A program made the position numbers and the translations under genes. From the NCBI RefSeq assembly GCF_014397245.1, contig NZ_JACLHY010000012.1, positions 62,001-126,000 on the forward strand: a stretch of 64,000 nt of DNA, written 5' to 3'. Positions 54,000-62,878 of this stretch are shown one piece after another. Each line of letters opens with the position of its first letter. Positions within the stretch are counted from its first letter, which is position 1. Source of the DNA: Arenibacter arenosicollis. Lineage in GTDB: Bacteria; Bacteroidota; Bacteroidia; Flavobacteriales; Flavobacteriaceae. Below the pieces are notes generated by a model. It had not been told where the DNA came from, did not search any database, and saw only the letters and a list, made by a program, of their open reading frames with translations.

Positions 54000-55220
54000 T
54001 TAACTAACTTTTACAGCAATTCTATGGCATGCATTATTCAGGTAACCTTTGGGGTTCCATCCCGGCAACAACATAGGCTGACTAACTCCTTTAGAATCTA
54101 TAGCTCTTGCCCAAACCTCATAATACCCCGTTTTAGGAAAATCTATACTAGCTTTGAAATGCTGCCATGCCAACCTATTTATAGGCTTTTCCAATGTACA
54201 ATCGGACCAAGTAGCCCCAAAATCGATCGAATAGGAGACTTTGGCAACTTCCAATTCCCCTGCCCAAGCATGACCTCTAATATTAAGTTTTTTACCTTTT
54301 GGAATCATCGCTCCTGATTTGGGGTAGGTAATCAAAGATTTTATGGGCATGGACTCTATAATACACATGTCCTCCTCCTTAACATCTTCTCCTGGTGCCA
54401 CAGGGTGACAAGGAACTTTATAGGACGTACCTGTCATTTTTTCTCCATCGTGTACTATATTGCGTATACTGATCCTATTTACCCATTTTCCGGAAGTAGA
54501 TGCCGGCCATCCGCCACATACCAAACGCAATGGATATCCATGCACCAGGGGAATATCCTCTCCGTTCATTTTAAAAGCCAACAATGTTTCGTCCTGCAAA
54601 GCTTTAGACATAGGTACACCCCTGGAAATAGGCTCTTTTTTAGGATCCCTACTTAAGTGTTGGTCTGCAGCATGATAGCCAATATATAAGGCATTATCCT
54701 TTATTCCAACCTCTTTCAATACATCCTTTAAACGCACCCCTGTCCACGAAGCACATCCTACGGCCCCAATAGTCCATTGGTTCCCTTTCGCTGGCGGATC
54801 AAATTCGCTCCTACCATTTCCTCCACATTCTACGGTAAGTTGATAGGTATGGTGAGTGAATTTTGATTTTAGTTCTTCCAAGGTAAAAGTTTTCTTTTCT
54901 TTTACCGATTCCCCGTCAAAGGAAATTGTCCACTCCTTTACATTGATATTTTCCGGTACCAACCCATTGTTTCGGATAAACATATATTTATTAGGTGTTA
55001 TCCTGTCGTCCAATAAATGGGCCACGGCCTCCATATTCCACGGTTGGCTATTGAGAACTACCATTTCCTTATCCTTATTGAACATTTGAAATGGGTCTGG
55101 GTCCTGAAGCCCCAATAAGGTATAGTTTTCTGGTATTTTAGATCCAAAAACAATTTCCATACCCAATATTCCAGCCAAAGAACCCAAGGTGGTTTTTTTG
55201 ACAAAATTTCTTCTTTCCAT
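54000..55220 (-). CDS. sulfite-oxidase-type molybdopterin oxidoreductase (SorA-like)
   Basis: 406 residues. The N-terminus MERRNFVKKTTLGSLAGILG is a twin-arginine signal, so the folded enzyme is exported. Cys132 in VECGGNGRSEF is the molybdenum ligand region of the sulfite oxidase family, followed by GAVGCASWTGVRLKDVL. C-terminal CHRIAVKVS ends a dimerisation-type domain. With the cytochrome it should oxidise sulfite or a related substrate at the periplasm. No sulfur-oxidation genes other than these are present, so the exact substrate is inference. Confidence 0.92.
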   Translation of the reverse strand: MERRNFVKKTTLGSLAGILGMEIVFGSKIPENYTLLGLQDPDPFQMFNKDKEMVVLNSQPWNMEAVAHLLDDRITPNKYMFIRNNGLVPENINVKEWTISFDGESVKEKKTFTLEELKSKFTHHTYQLTVECGGNGRSEFDPPAKGNQWTIGAVGCASWTGVRLKDVLKEVGIKDNALYIGYHAADQHLSRDPKKEPISRGVPMSKALQDETLLAFKMNGEDIPLVHGYPLRLVCGGWPASTSGKWVNRISIRNIVHDGEKMTGTSYKVPCHPVAPGEDVKEEDMCIIESMPIKSLITYPKSGAMIPKGKKLNIRGHAWAGELEVAKVSYSIDFGATWSDCTLEKPINRLAWQHFKASIDFPKTGYYEVWARAIDSKGVSQPMLLPGWNPKGYLNNACHRIAVKVS

Positions 55221-55338
55221 TTAAATTAAATTGTAATAGAAGATAAATCTAAGAAAGATATCGGAAATTGTTCGTAACAATAGTTACTAAATAAATTTAG
55301 ATCGGCCTATCGCATTCTATTAAAGCCAGATAGTCCAA

Positions 55339-55641
55339 TTACTTGATCGATATAAATTTTTCTTTTTTAAAGGACTTGAAAATATAAGTGTAAAACCACA
55401 TTATAGTAAAGGTTGGGACAATGTCCAGACCGGGCAACATTTCTTCTACAAAGGTAATTACACCTGCAGCACGTCCTATCTTTCCCTTGTATAATTTGGT
55501 CATTAGCCATCCGGCCACTGGTGCCCATATAATATCTGAAAATTCACCAATACCGGGAATAACGAAAGAAAGCATTCCTATTGCATCAAAAAGCAATCCC
55601 AAAAATAGGTTCCTAAGTTTATGATCTTTTAATGTGGACAT
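55339..55641 (-). CDS. small conserved membrane protein
   Basis: 100 residues with two or three helices. Blocks LFLGLLFDAIGMLSFVIPG, WAPVAGWLMTKLYKGK and FVEEMLPGLDIVPTFTIMWF are striking but not assigned to a function. It may be cotranscribed with nothing else: a gap of about 77 bases precedes it on its strand. Real gene by composition and lack of an opposing ORF. Confidence 0.75.
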   Translation of the reverse strand: MSTLKDHKLRNLFLGLLFDAIGMLSFVIPGIGEFSDIIWAPVAGWLMTKLYKGKIGRAAGVITFVEEMLPGLDIVPTFTIMWFYTYIFKSFKKEKFISIK

Positions 55642-55718
55642 GATTAAAATTAATAATTTACAACGACTTTTGAATCAAATAGAATGCCAAAACATTGATT
55701 CCTTTATCCGGGATTTTA

Positions 55719-56318
55719 TTATGATAATTTTGAACTGATCAATTTTAAAAACTCGTTCCGGGTTTCAATCTTTTCAAACTGACCTCTAAATCCTGAGGTA
55801 GTTGTAACCGAATTTTGCTTTTGCACCCCTCTCATCATCATACACATATGGGAGGCCTCGATGACGACCGCCACACCTTGTGGTTTTAAGGTATTGTTAA
55901 TACATTCCAAGATATCATTGGTCAACCTTTCCTGAACCTGTAATCGCCTTGCAAAAACATCGACTACCCTAGGTATTTTGCTCAGACCAACAATATGGCC
56001 ATTGGGAATATAGGCTATATGGGCCTTACCGAAAAAGGGCAACATATGGTGCTCGCACAAAGAATACACTTCAATATCCTTAATAATTACCATCTCATCG
56101 TAAGACTCCTTAAACATTGCACCCTTGAGAATCTCTACTGCATCCTGTTTATAGCCTTGCGTTAAAAAAAGCATTGCCTTCGCGGCCCTCTCAGGCGTTT
56201 TTACCAATCCGTCCCTAGTAAGGTCCTCTCCAATTTCTTTAATAATCGATGAATATCTGGATTTAACCTCATCGGTAATTTCCAAATTATATTCTTCCAA
56301 ACTTTTATATTGTTTCAT
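55719..56318 (-). CDS. folE: GTP cyclohydrolase I
   Basis: 199 residues. Zinc-binding Cys and His are in [20 protein letters not shown], and the second Cys in [37 protein letters not shown] is the active-site block. All ligands needed are present. It makes dihydroneopterin triphosphate for folate and, in this phylum, queuosine precursors. Start at [17 protein letters not shown] gives the typical length. Confidence 0.97.
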   Translation of the reverse strand: MKQYKSLEEYNLEITDEVKSRYSSIIKEIGEDLTRDGLVKTPERAAKAMLFLTQGYKQDAVEILKGAMFKESYDEMVIIKDIEVYSLCEHHMLPFFGKAHIAYIPNGHIVGLSKIPRVVDVFARRLQVQERLTNDILECINNTLKPQGVAVVIEASHMCMMMRGVQKQNSVTTTSGFRGQFEKIETRNEFLKLISSKLS

Positions 56319-56594
56319 AAATTCCTTGTACTAAATTTATTTTAAATCGGTTCGTTTTTCCCTACTGTAATAAAAACTAAATTACTATTTCCTTTTTATA
56401 AAGAGGACTCATTTTGTCGCAATTACAATATAATAATTAACGTATAATTATAAAAAGAATATTAAATCCGAATTAAACCAATAATTTATTGGAAGTTAAT
56501 ATCATTATCGGAACCATATGGAAAAGACCTTGACAAGTACAACCATTTTGTATTCTTCTCGTTAATGTTTACTTTCAACCCATATTTAAAAACG

Positions 56595-57257
56595 ATGATC
56601 AAGGCTACAAATATCACTAAATATTACGGCAAACTCCAGGTACTTAAAGGAGTTGACCTTCACATTCAAAAAGGAGAGGTAGTATCCATTGTAGGGCCCT
56701 CAGGCGCTGGTAAAACCACCCTTTTACAAATATTGGGTACATTGGACACCCAAAGCAATAAAAATGATAGCACCCTTCTAATAAATGAAGAGGACGTAAC
56801 GAAACTTTCGGACAAGGCAATGGCCAAATTTCGTAATAGTCATATTGGATTTATTTTTCAATTCCATCAATTATTACCGGAGTTTACCGCCTTGGAAAAT
56901 GTATGTATCCCCGCTTTTATAAAAGGGACCAAAAAAGAAAAAGCGGAAACTCGGGCCGCAGAACTTTTGGAGTTCCTGGGACTTTCACATAGATTACAAC
57001 ATAAACCTAATGAACTTTCAGGTGGAGAGCAACAACGGGTAGCTGTGGCCAGGGCCTTGGTGAATAACCCCTCCGTTATTTTTGCTGACGAACCCAGTGG
57101 TAATTTGGATTCTGAAAGTGCCGATAATCTTCATAAGTTGTTCTTTGATCTCAGGGACAAATTTGGACAAACTTTTGTTATTGTCACACATAATGAGGAA
57201 TTGGCCAATATGGCGGATAGAAAGCTGACCATGGTGGACGGCTCCATAACGCGATGA
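56595..57257 (+). CDS. lolD: ABC transporter ATP-binding protein (LolD/MacB-like)
   Basis: 221 residues from ATG 56595; the frame is open to 56565 but [12 protein letters not shown] is the family start. Walker [12 protein letters not shown] loop [18 protein letters not shown], signature [16 protein letters not shown], Walker [14 protein letters not shown] and the His switch VTHNEE are all present. [10 protein letters not shown] followed by PAFI fits the LolD group releasing lipoproteins from the inner membrane. No permease gene is adjacent, so the partners must lie elsewhere; symbol by similarity. Confidence 0.9.
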   Translation: MIKATNITKYYGKLQVLKGVDLHIQKGEVVSIVGPSGAGKTTLLQILGTLDTQSNKNDSTLLINEEDVTKLSDKAMAKFRNSHIGFIFQFHQLLPEFTALENVCIPAFIKGTKKEKAETRAAELLEFLGLSHRLQHKPNELSGGEQQRVAVARALVNNPSVIFADEPSGNLDSESADNLHKLFFDLRDKFGQTFVIVTHNEELANMADRKLTMVDGSITR

Positions 57258-57817
57258 GAATACTTTATAAAGTATGGAGGTTTACAAAGGCTCCGGTCTA
57301 TATAAGATTGGTCCATATCCATAATGCCTTAAAGCTAAAAATTGTTTCAGCCCTCCTTGCTTGGGGTATAATGTTGAGCCTGGTTGTTGCCATATTTAAT
57401 GAATGGTTAATAGGGGTTTTGGGCATTGACCTTGGAGAGCATGCCATTGAGACTTTTCTAGAGAAATATTCAGTCATTTCCTTATTTTTTATGGCTGTTG
57501 TTCTTGCTCCAATAGTTGAGGAAACGCTTTTTAGAGGCCCGCTGATCTGGTTCAAGAACAAAAAATATTTCAATTACATTCTGTACCTCTCCATTTTTTT
57601 GTTTGCAGGGGTTCATTTGTCCAATTTTGAAATGTCCAAAGAGATATATTATGTTGCACCGGTTCTAGTGGCTCCTCAGCTTATTTTAGGTGCGTTTTTA
57701 AGTTATGTTCGTGTTAAATTGGGACTAAGGTGGTCTATTTGTCTGCATGCCACATATAATGCCATACTAATTACACCACTACTTCTTTATAAACTTTTAA
57801 ATATCCCCTTGGAATGA
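57254..57817 (+). CDS. CPBP family intramembrane metalloprotease
   Basis: 187 residues with about six hydrophobic segments. The three motifs of the CPBP/Abi family are present: E89-E90-TLF-R94, FAGVH (H121) and H165-ATY-N169. These act in prenyl-protein processing or bacteriocin immunity in other bacteria. The start overlaps the ATPase stop by 4 bases and its own stop overlaps the next gene, so three genes form a coupled unit. Confidence 0.9.
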   Translation: MRILYKVWRFTKAPVYIRLVHIHNALKLKIVSALLAWGIMLSLVVAIFNEWLIGVLGIDLGEHAIETFLEKYSVISLFFMAVVLAPIVEETLFRGPLIWFKNKKYFNYILYLSIFLFAGVHLSNFEMSKEIYYVAPVLVAPQLILGAFLSYVRVKLGLRWSICLHATYNAILITPLLLYKLLNIPLE

Positions 57818-58578
57818 CACAGCAGGAACTCAAAGAATTTTTGGATGCCAAGGTTGTACAATATAACCGACCCGATTTTTTATCAACGGACCCTATCCAA
57901 ATTCCACATAGATTTACAAAAAAGGAAGACATAGAAATCAGCGGCTTTCTAACCGCTACCATTGCCTGGGGCAACAGAAAAAGCATTATAAACAATGCAG
58001 AACGAATGATGGAAATGATGGACTCCTCCCCTTTCGACTTTGTAATGAACCATGAGGAGCAAGATCTTGAAAAACTTCATGGCTTTGTGCATAGAACTTT
58101 CAACAGCGAAGACCTCAGTTACTTTATACGTAGTTTGAATAACATTTATAAGCAACATACCGGTCTGGAGGAATTACTCGCACTGAAAAGTGATTTAACA
58201 TCACTGCAATCTTCCATCTCACATTTCAAGAGAGTATTCTTTGAACTCGACCATTTATCAAGGACCACAAAACATGTATCCGACCCTCTTAAAGGATCTG
58301 CTGCCAAACGTATAAATATGTTCTTACGGTGGATGGTAAGAGATAATTACACCGGAGTGGATTTTGGCATTTGGAATAAAATTAAACCTTCGCAACTGTC
58401 GTGTCCCTTGGATGTCCATTCCGGAAATGTTGCACGCAAACTAGGCCTAATCCAACGTAAACAAAATGACGGAAAGGCCTTGGCTGAACTGGATGCAAAT
58501 CTTAGAAAATTAGACCCCCAAGACCCAGTAAAGTACGATTTCGCATTATTTGGCTTGGGGGTGTTTGAAAAATTCTAA
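57814..58578 (+). CDS. TIGR02757 family protein
   Basis: 254 residues, cytoplasmic. The blocks FLTATIAWGNRKSIINNAERM, SAAKRINMFLRWMVR, LSCPLDVHSGNVARKLGL and LDPQDPVKYDFALFGLGV mark the TIGR02757 family, widespread in Bacteroidota, with no proven function. It starts inside the preceding stop (ATGA overlap). Confidence 0.92.
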   Translation: MTQQELKEFLDAKVVQYNRPDFLSTDPIQIPHRFTKKEDIEISGFLTATIAWGNRKSIINNAERMMEMMDSSPFDFVMNHEEQDLEKLHGFVHRTFNSEDLSYFIRSLNNIYKQHTGLEELLALKSDLTSLQSSISHFKRVFFELDHLSRTTKHVSDPLKGSAAKRINMFLRWMVRDNYTGVDFGIWNKIKPSQLSCPLDVHSGNVARKLGLIQRKQNDGKALAELDANLRKLDPQDPVKYDFALFGLGVFEKF

Positions 58579-58653
58579 TAAATTAGACCTGAGTCCTGAA
58601 CTTGCACACCATATAACCTTCTTTAGGGAGATGTGCCTAAATCACGTCCTTTA

Positions 58654-60465
58654 TTATTTATCGTGATCATTAAGAGACTCCAATATTTCCATTTCACTGT
58701 GTTTTTTGGAAAAATTCATAGCACATTCTATCAAGGCCAAATGCGAATATGCTTGAGGGAAGTTACCCAACAACCTCTTCGTCTTAAAATCTATATCCTC
58801 ACTGAACAGACCTAAATGGTTGCTGTAGCTCAATAATTGATCAAAATGTTTCATAGCCTTTTCTTCATGACCTATTTTAAACAGACTGTTGATAAACCAA
58901 AAAGTACAAATAGTAAAGGAAGATGAGGGCAATCCAAAATCATCTTCATTTTTATAACGATATAGAAGTCCGTCATTACAAAGTTCACGTTCAATGGCCA
59001 ACACCGTACTAACATATTTGGGATCTTTGGGATCAATAAAACCATAAGATTCCATTAATAATACCGAGGCATCCAAATGTGGTGACCCATAAGATTGGGT
59101 AAACGCCTGTTTTTCTTCATTCCAGGCGTGCATATGAATATCCTCTCGAATTTCCTTCTCCAAAGTTCGCCATTTATCCAATTTTCTCTGCTTCCCAAAA
59201 AGTTCGGCCACTTTAATAGCCCTGTCAATAGCTGTCCAACATAGCACTTTTGAAAACGTAAAATGCCTGTCCTCTGTACGGAATTCCCATATCCCCTTAT
59301 CAGCCTCTTGCCAATGCTTATTTACGATCCAAACGATTCCCTTGGTAATTCCCCAAAGCTCTTCCCCATTCTCTATTTCCGTATTAAATTTCTCCAACTG
59401 TGTGTATATAACATCCATAAGGATACCATATATATCATTCTGCCGCTGCTTGTAAGCTGCATTTCCTATTCTTACAGGTTTGGAACCCTTGTACCCTTTC
59501 AAATGATCCAAAGTTTCTTCCGTTAACTTTTTCTCCTTGTTTATACCGTACATAATTTGCAATTTCTCATCCTTATCCGGAATAAGGTCAATGATAAATT
59601 GCAAATACCTTTTGGCTATATTTTTATGACCCAATTGACCAACTACCTTAATTACCATAGAGGCATCCCGAATCCAACAAAAGCGATAGTCCCAATTCCT
59701 AACCTCACCTATAGTTTCCGGAAGAGAGGTTGTGGCAGCGGCCAGAACGGCCCCAGACTTGTCATAACTTAACATCTTCAAGGTTAGGGCACTTCTTTTT
59801 ATCTCGGCATCGTATTTCTTATAAGTAGGTGTCTTGCTGGACCAATTTAACCAATAGACTTTGGTGCGCTCCAATTCCAGATATACCCTTTCCAAGGTTG
59901 GCACCAATATCTTTTCATTATAACCCAACAGAAAATAGCCATCGCTTTCCAAAACTATTTCCCGTTGTGCCAAAACACTTTCTTTATTAAAGGAAGTGTA
60001 AAGAAAAAAGGTATCGAACTTTACCTCATGGGTTAAACTGGCAATAAAGCTTTCTTTAACATAGGTATTTGTTTTACCCATGGCGTATTCCAACTTGGGA
60101 TTGTACAATACCCTAAATACCGGCTTGCCAGAAATTAGCTTTATATATCGTATAATTTCCGGAGGTGCATTATAGCCACCATTTTGCTTATAATACCGGG
60201 GCATAAAATCTTGAACTTCAAAAGTATTTTTACCATCTGAAAAGGTCGTTACCAAAATAGCGGTTAAGGGAATATACTTTTGTTCAATAGTATAAGTATC
60301 ATCCACTAGGATTTCAAAACTTCCTCCTATTTCATCATCAAGAATTTTTGCAAATATGGAAGAGGAATCAAATTCTGGCAAACAACACCAATCCAATGAA
60401 CCATTCTTAGAAATTAATGCAGCACTTCTACAATTTCCTATTATTCCGTAATCTAAATTATCCAT
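58654..60465 (-). CDS. glycoside hydrolase family 15 (glucoamylase/trehalase-like)
   Basis: 603 residues, no signal peptide, so cytoplasmic. N-terminal LDYGIIGNCRSAALISKNGS and WCCLPEFDSSSIFAKILDD are the beta-sandwich start of bacterial GH15 proteins. The (alpha/alpha)6 barrel includes RNWDYRFCWIRDASM and the putative acid/base region WEFRTEDRHFTFSKV, and a second acidic block GLFSEDID. Divergent from a fused trehalose-6-phosphate synthase/phosphatase, so hydrolysis of trehalose or a related glucan is a reasonable inference. Confidence 0.9.
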   Translation of the reverse strand: MDNLDYGIIGNCRSAALISKNGSLDWCCLPEFDSSSIFAKILDDEIGGSFEILVDDTYTIEQKYIPLTAILVTTFSDGKNTFEVQDFMPRYYKQNGGYNAPPEIIRYIKLISGKPVFRVLYNPKLEYAMGKTNTYVKESFIASLTHEVKFDTFFLYTSFNKESVLAQREIVLESDGYFLLGYNEKILVPTLERVYLELERTKVYWLNWSSKTPTYKKYDAEIKRSALTLKMLSYDKSGAVLAAATTSLPETIGEVRNWDYRFCWIRDASMVIKVVGQLGHKNIAKRYLQFIIDLIPDKDEKLQIMYGINKEKKLTEETLDHLKGYKGSKPVRIGNAAYKQRQNDIYGILMDVIYTQLEKFNTEIENGEELWGITKGIVWIVNKHWQEADKGIWEFRTEDRHFTFSKVLCWTAIDRAIKVAELFGKQRKLDKWRTLEKEIREDIHMHAWNEEKQAFTQSYGSPHLDASVLLMESYGFIDPKDPKYVSTVLAIERELCNDGLLYRYKNEDDFGLPSSSFTICTFWFINSLFKIGHEEKAMKHFDQLLSYSNHLGLFSEDIDFKTKRLLGNFPQAYSHLALIECAMNFSKKHSEMEILESLNDHDK

Positions 60466-60568
60466 ATTATATTTTGTCCTTTAAATAACCTTAATTAGTA
60501 GGTTTTACACATCATTTTACCGAAATTTAGGGAAATTAAATACGAATAACACTTAAAAATGACAAATT

Positions 60569-62788
60569 ATGGCCAAAACTATCATAATCTCAAATAGACT
60601 ACCCGTACAATTACAAATTGATAATGGAAGCATCACTGCAATACCAAGTGTAGGCGGATTAGCCACGGGTATGAAATCTGTTCATAAAGGAGGTGATAGT
60701 CTATGGATTGGATGGAGCGGATTAACGGACGAAGAAATTCCAGACGGACTTGCCCCTGAAATTGACAAGGCCTTGGCAAAACACGGATCATCCAAGGTAA
60801 ATCTAAGCTCGGAAGAAGTAGATGGTTTTTATTACGGCTTTAGTAACCGTACCATATGGCCTCTATTTCATTATTTTTTGGAATATTCGGAATTTGAGCT
60901 TGAAAGCTGGAATACGTATAAAACCGTAAACCAAAAATTTGCGGATGCCATTTTGGAAAAAGCAGGAGACAATGACACTATTTGGGTGCATGATTACCAA
61001 TTGATGCTGGTACCCCAAATGGTCCGGGAAAAACGCCCCAATATTTCCATTGGTTTCTTTTTGCATATTCCTTTCCCTTCCTATGAGATATTTAGAACCT
61101 TACCTTGGCGTAAAGAAGTGCTAATGGGGTTGTTGGGGTCGGATTTGATCGGCTTTCACACCTATGATTATGAAAGACATTTTTTAAGTTCGGTAAGGCG
61201 ATTGTTGGGGCTGGAAGTGAGTTTCAATGACATCCATCTTGAAGACCGCGTTATAAAAGTAGATTCCTTTCCCATGGGAATTGATTATAAGAAATTTAGC
61301 GACGCTGCGAAAAAACACGATGAGAATAAATCTGGCCAACGATCGGAATTACAACGTAGACTGGATATGCACAAAGAATCCGCTCCGGATGCCAAGTTCT
61401 TTTTATCTATAGACCGGTTGGATTATTCAAAGGGAATTGCAAAGCGACTTAATGCTTTTGAGTATTTTTTAAACAAATACCCCCAATTCAAGGAAAAGGT
61501 TAGACTTATTGTCCTAGCAGTGCCTTCCCGATCAAATGTGCCGCAATATCAATTGCTGAAAAAGGAAATAGATGAGTTGGTGGGGAGAATCAACGGGGAA
61601 TTTTCCACTGTAAGCTGGACACCAATCTGGTATTTTTATAGGTCCATGCCGTTCGAAAACCTTATAGATCTTTATACTTCTTGTGATATTGCTTGGTTAA
61701 CACCCATTAGGGATGGAATGAACCTTGTTGCAAAGGAATATATTGCTACAAGAACCGAGCAAACCGGTGTTCTTATCCTTAGTGAAATGGCTGGTTCCGC
61801 GAACGAAATGAATGAATCATTGCTCATTAACCCCAATAATTTTGAAGAAATTGCAGATGCACTCTACGAAGCCATCAATATGCCTGTAGAAGAGCAACAA
61901 GCAAGAAATTCAATTTTACAAAAAAGATTGAAAAGATATAACGTAGAAAAATGGGCCAATGACTTTATGACCTCCCTTCAAAATCAAAAAGAAATAGACC
62001 ATACGTATAAGTCACGCAGATTGTCCAATGATATGTTGAAAGATATTACAGACAATTATGGGAAGGCGAAAAAAAGGTTATTATTCTTGGACTATGATGG
62101 CACCTTGGCCGGCTTTCATGGTGACCCACAAAAAGCAAATCCAGATAAAGAATTGTACGTTTTATTGGACCGTCTGTCGGCATTAAAAAATACCGATATA
62201 TACCTAATTAGTGGTCGCGACAAGGACACCTTCACCAAATGGTTTTTGCCAAAGAAGTATAATATGATCGTGGAACATGGGGTGTGGATCTCTGAAAACG
62301 GAGAAGAGTTTAGAATGTTGGAAAATGTTAAAAAGGATTGGATGGAAAAAATTCATCCCGTATTGGAATCTTTTGTGGACAGGACTCCTGGGAGTTTTAT
62401 TGAAGAAAAAAACTATTCGCTCGCATGGCACTACCGAAAGACCGATCCAGATTTTGGACAAAAAAGGGCTACTGAACTCAATACGGTACTGACCAGTCTA
62501 ATTGCTAATGACGATTTGAGTATACTGAACGGAAATAAGGTAATTGAAATAAAGAGCAGCAACGTAAACAAAGGTCGTGCCGCTATGCGCGTGTTTTCCC
62601 AAAAGGAATATGATTTTGTATTTGCCATAGGAGATGATTGGACCGATGAATTTATGTTCCAGGAATTACCGGATAGCGCTATTACCGTAAAAGTAGGGCG
62701 ACAAAAAACTCAGGCCAGGTACTATGTGGACAGCATTAAGAACGTTAGGAATTTGCTTGAACATTTTGTTGATCAACCAAAAAAATAA
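60569..62788 (+). CDS. otsAB: bifunctional trehalose-6-phosphate synthase/phosphatase
   Basis: 739 residues. The first part (to about 475) is a GT20 synthase with IIISNRLPVQ, SLWIGWSGL, WVHDYQLMLVPQM, DRLDYSKGI and TPIRDGMNLVAKEY (near 380). The second part (about 500-735) is a HAD phosphatase beginning RLLFLDYDGTLAG, with nucleophile Asp508, SGRDKDT and GDDWTDEFMF. Together it makes trehalose from UDP-glucose and glucose-6-phosphate. The GH15 gene lies 103 bases away in the opposite direction. Confidence 0.97.
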   Translation: MAKTIIISNRLPVQLQIDNGSITAIPSVGGLATGMKSVHKGGDSLWIGWSGLTDEEIPDGLAPEIDKALAKHGSSKVNLSSEEVDGFYYGFSNRTIWPLFHYFLEYSEFELESWNTYKTVNQKFADAILEKAGDNDTIWVHDYQLMLVPQMVREKRPNISIGFFLHIPFPSYEIFRTLPWRKEVLMGLLGSDLIGFHTYDYERHFLSSVRRLLGLEVSFNDIHLEDRVIKVDSFPMGIDYKKFSDAAKKHDENKSGQRSELQRRLDMHKESAPDAKFFLSIDRLDYSKGIAKRLNAFEYFLNKYPQFKEKVRLIVLAVPSRSNVPQYQLLKKEIDELVGRINGEFSTVSWTPIWYFYRSMPFENLIDLYTSCDIAWLTPIRDGMNLVAKEYIATRTEQTGVLILSEMAGSANEMNESLLINPNNFEEIADALYEAINMPVEEQQARNSILQKRLKRYNVEKWANDFMTSLQNQKEIDHTYKSRRLSNDMLKDITDNYGKAKKRLLFLDYDGTLAGFHGDPQKANPDKELYVLLDRLSALKNTDIYLISGRDKDTFTKWFLPKKYNMIVEHGVWISENGEEFRMLENVKKDWMEKIHPVLESFVDRTPGSFIEEKNYSLAWHYRKTDPDFGQKRATELNTVLTSLIANDDLSILNGNKVIEIKSSNVNKGRAAMRVFSQKEYDFVFAIGDDWTDEFMFQELPDSAITVKVGRQKTQARYYVDSIKNVRNLLEHFVDQPKK

Positions 62789-62878
62789 AGAAGAGCCATA
62801 TTGTAACTTTGGTAGGTTGTTTTAATTGATTTTAACCCAATATATACCCTATTTTCCATTTCCTAACGAGGCACTGAA

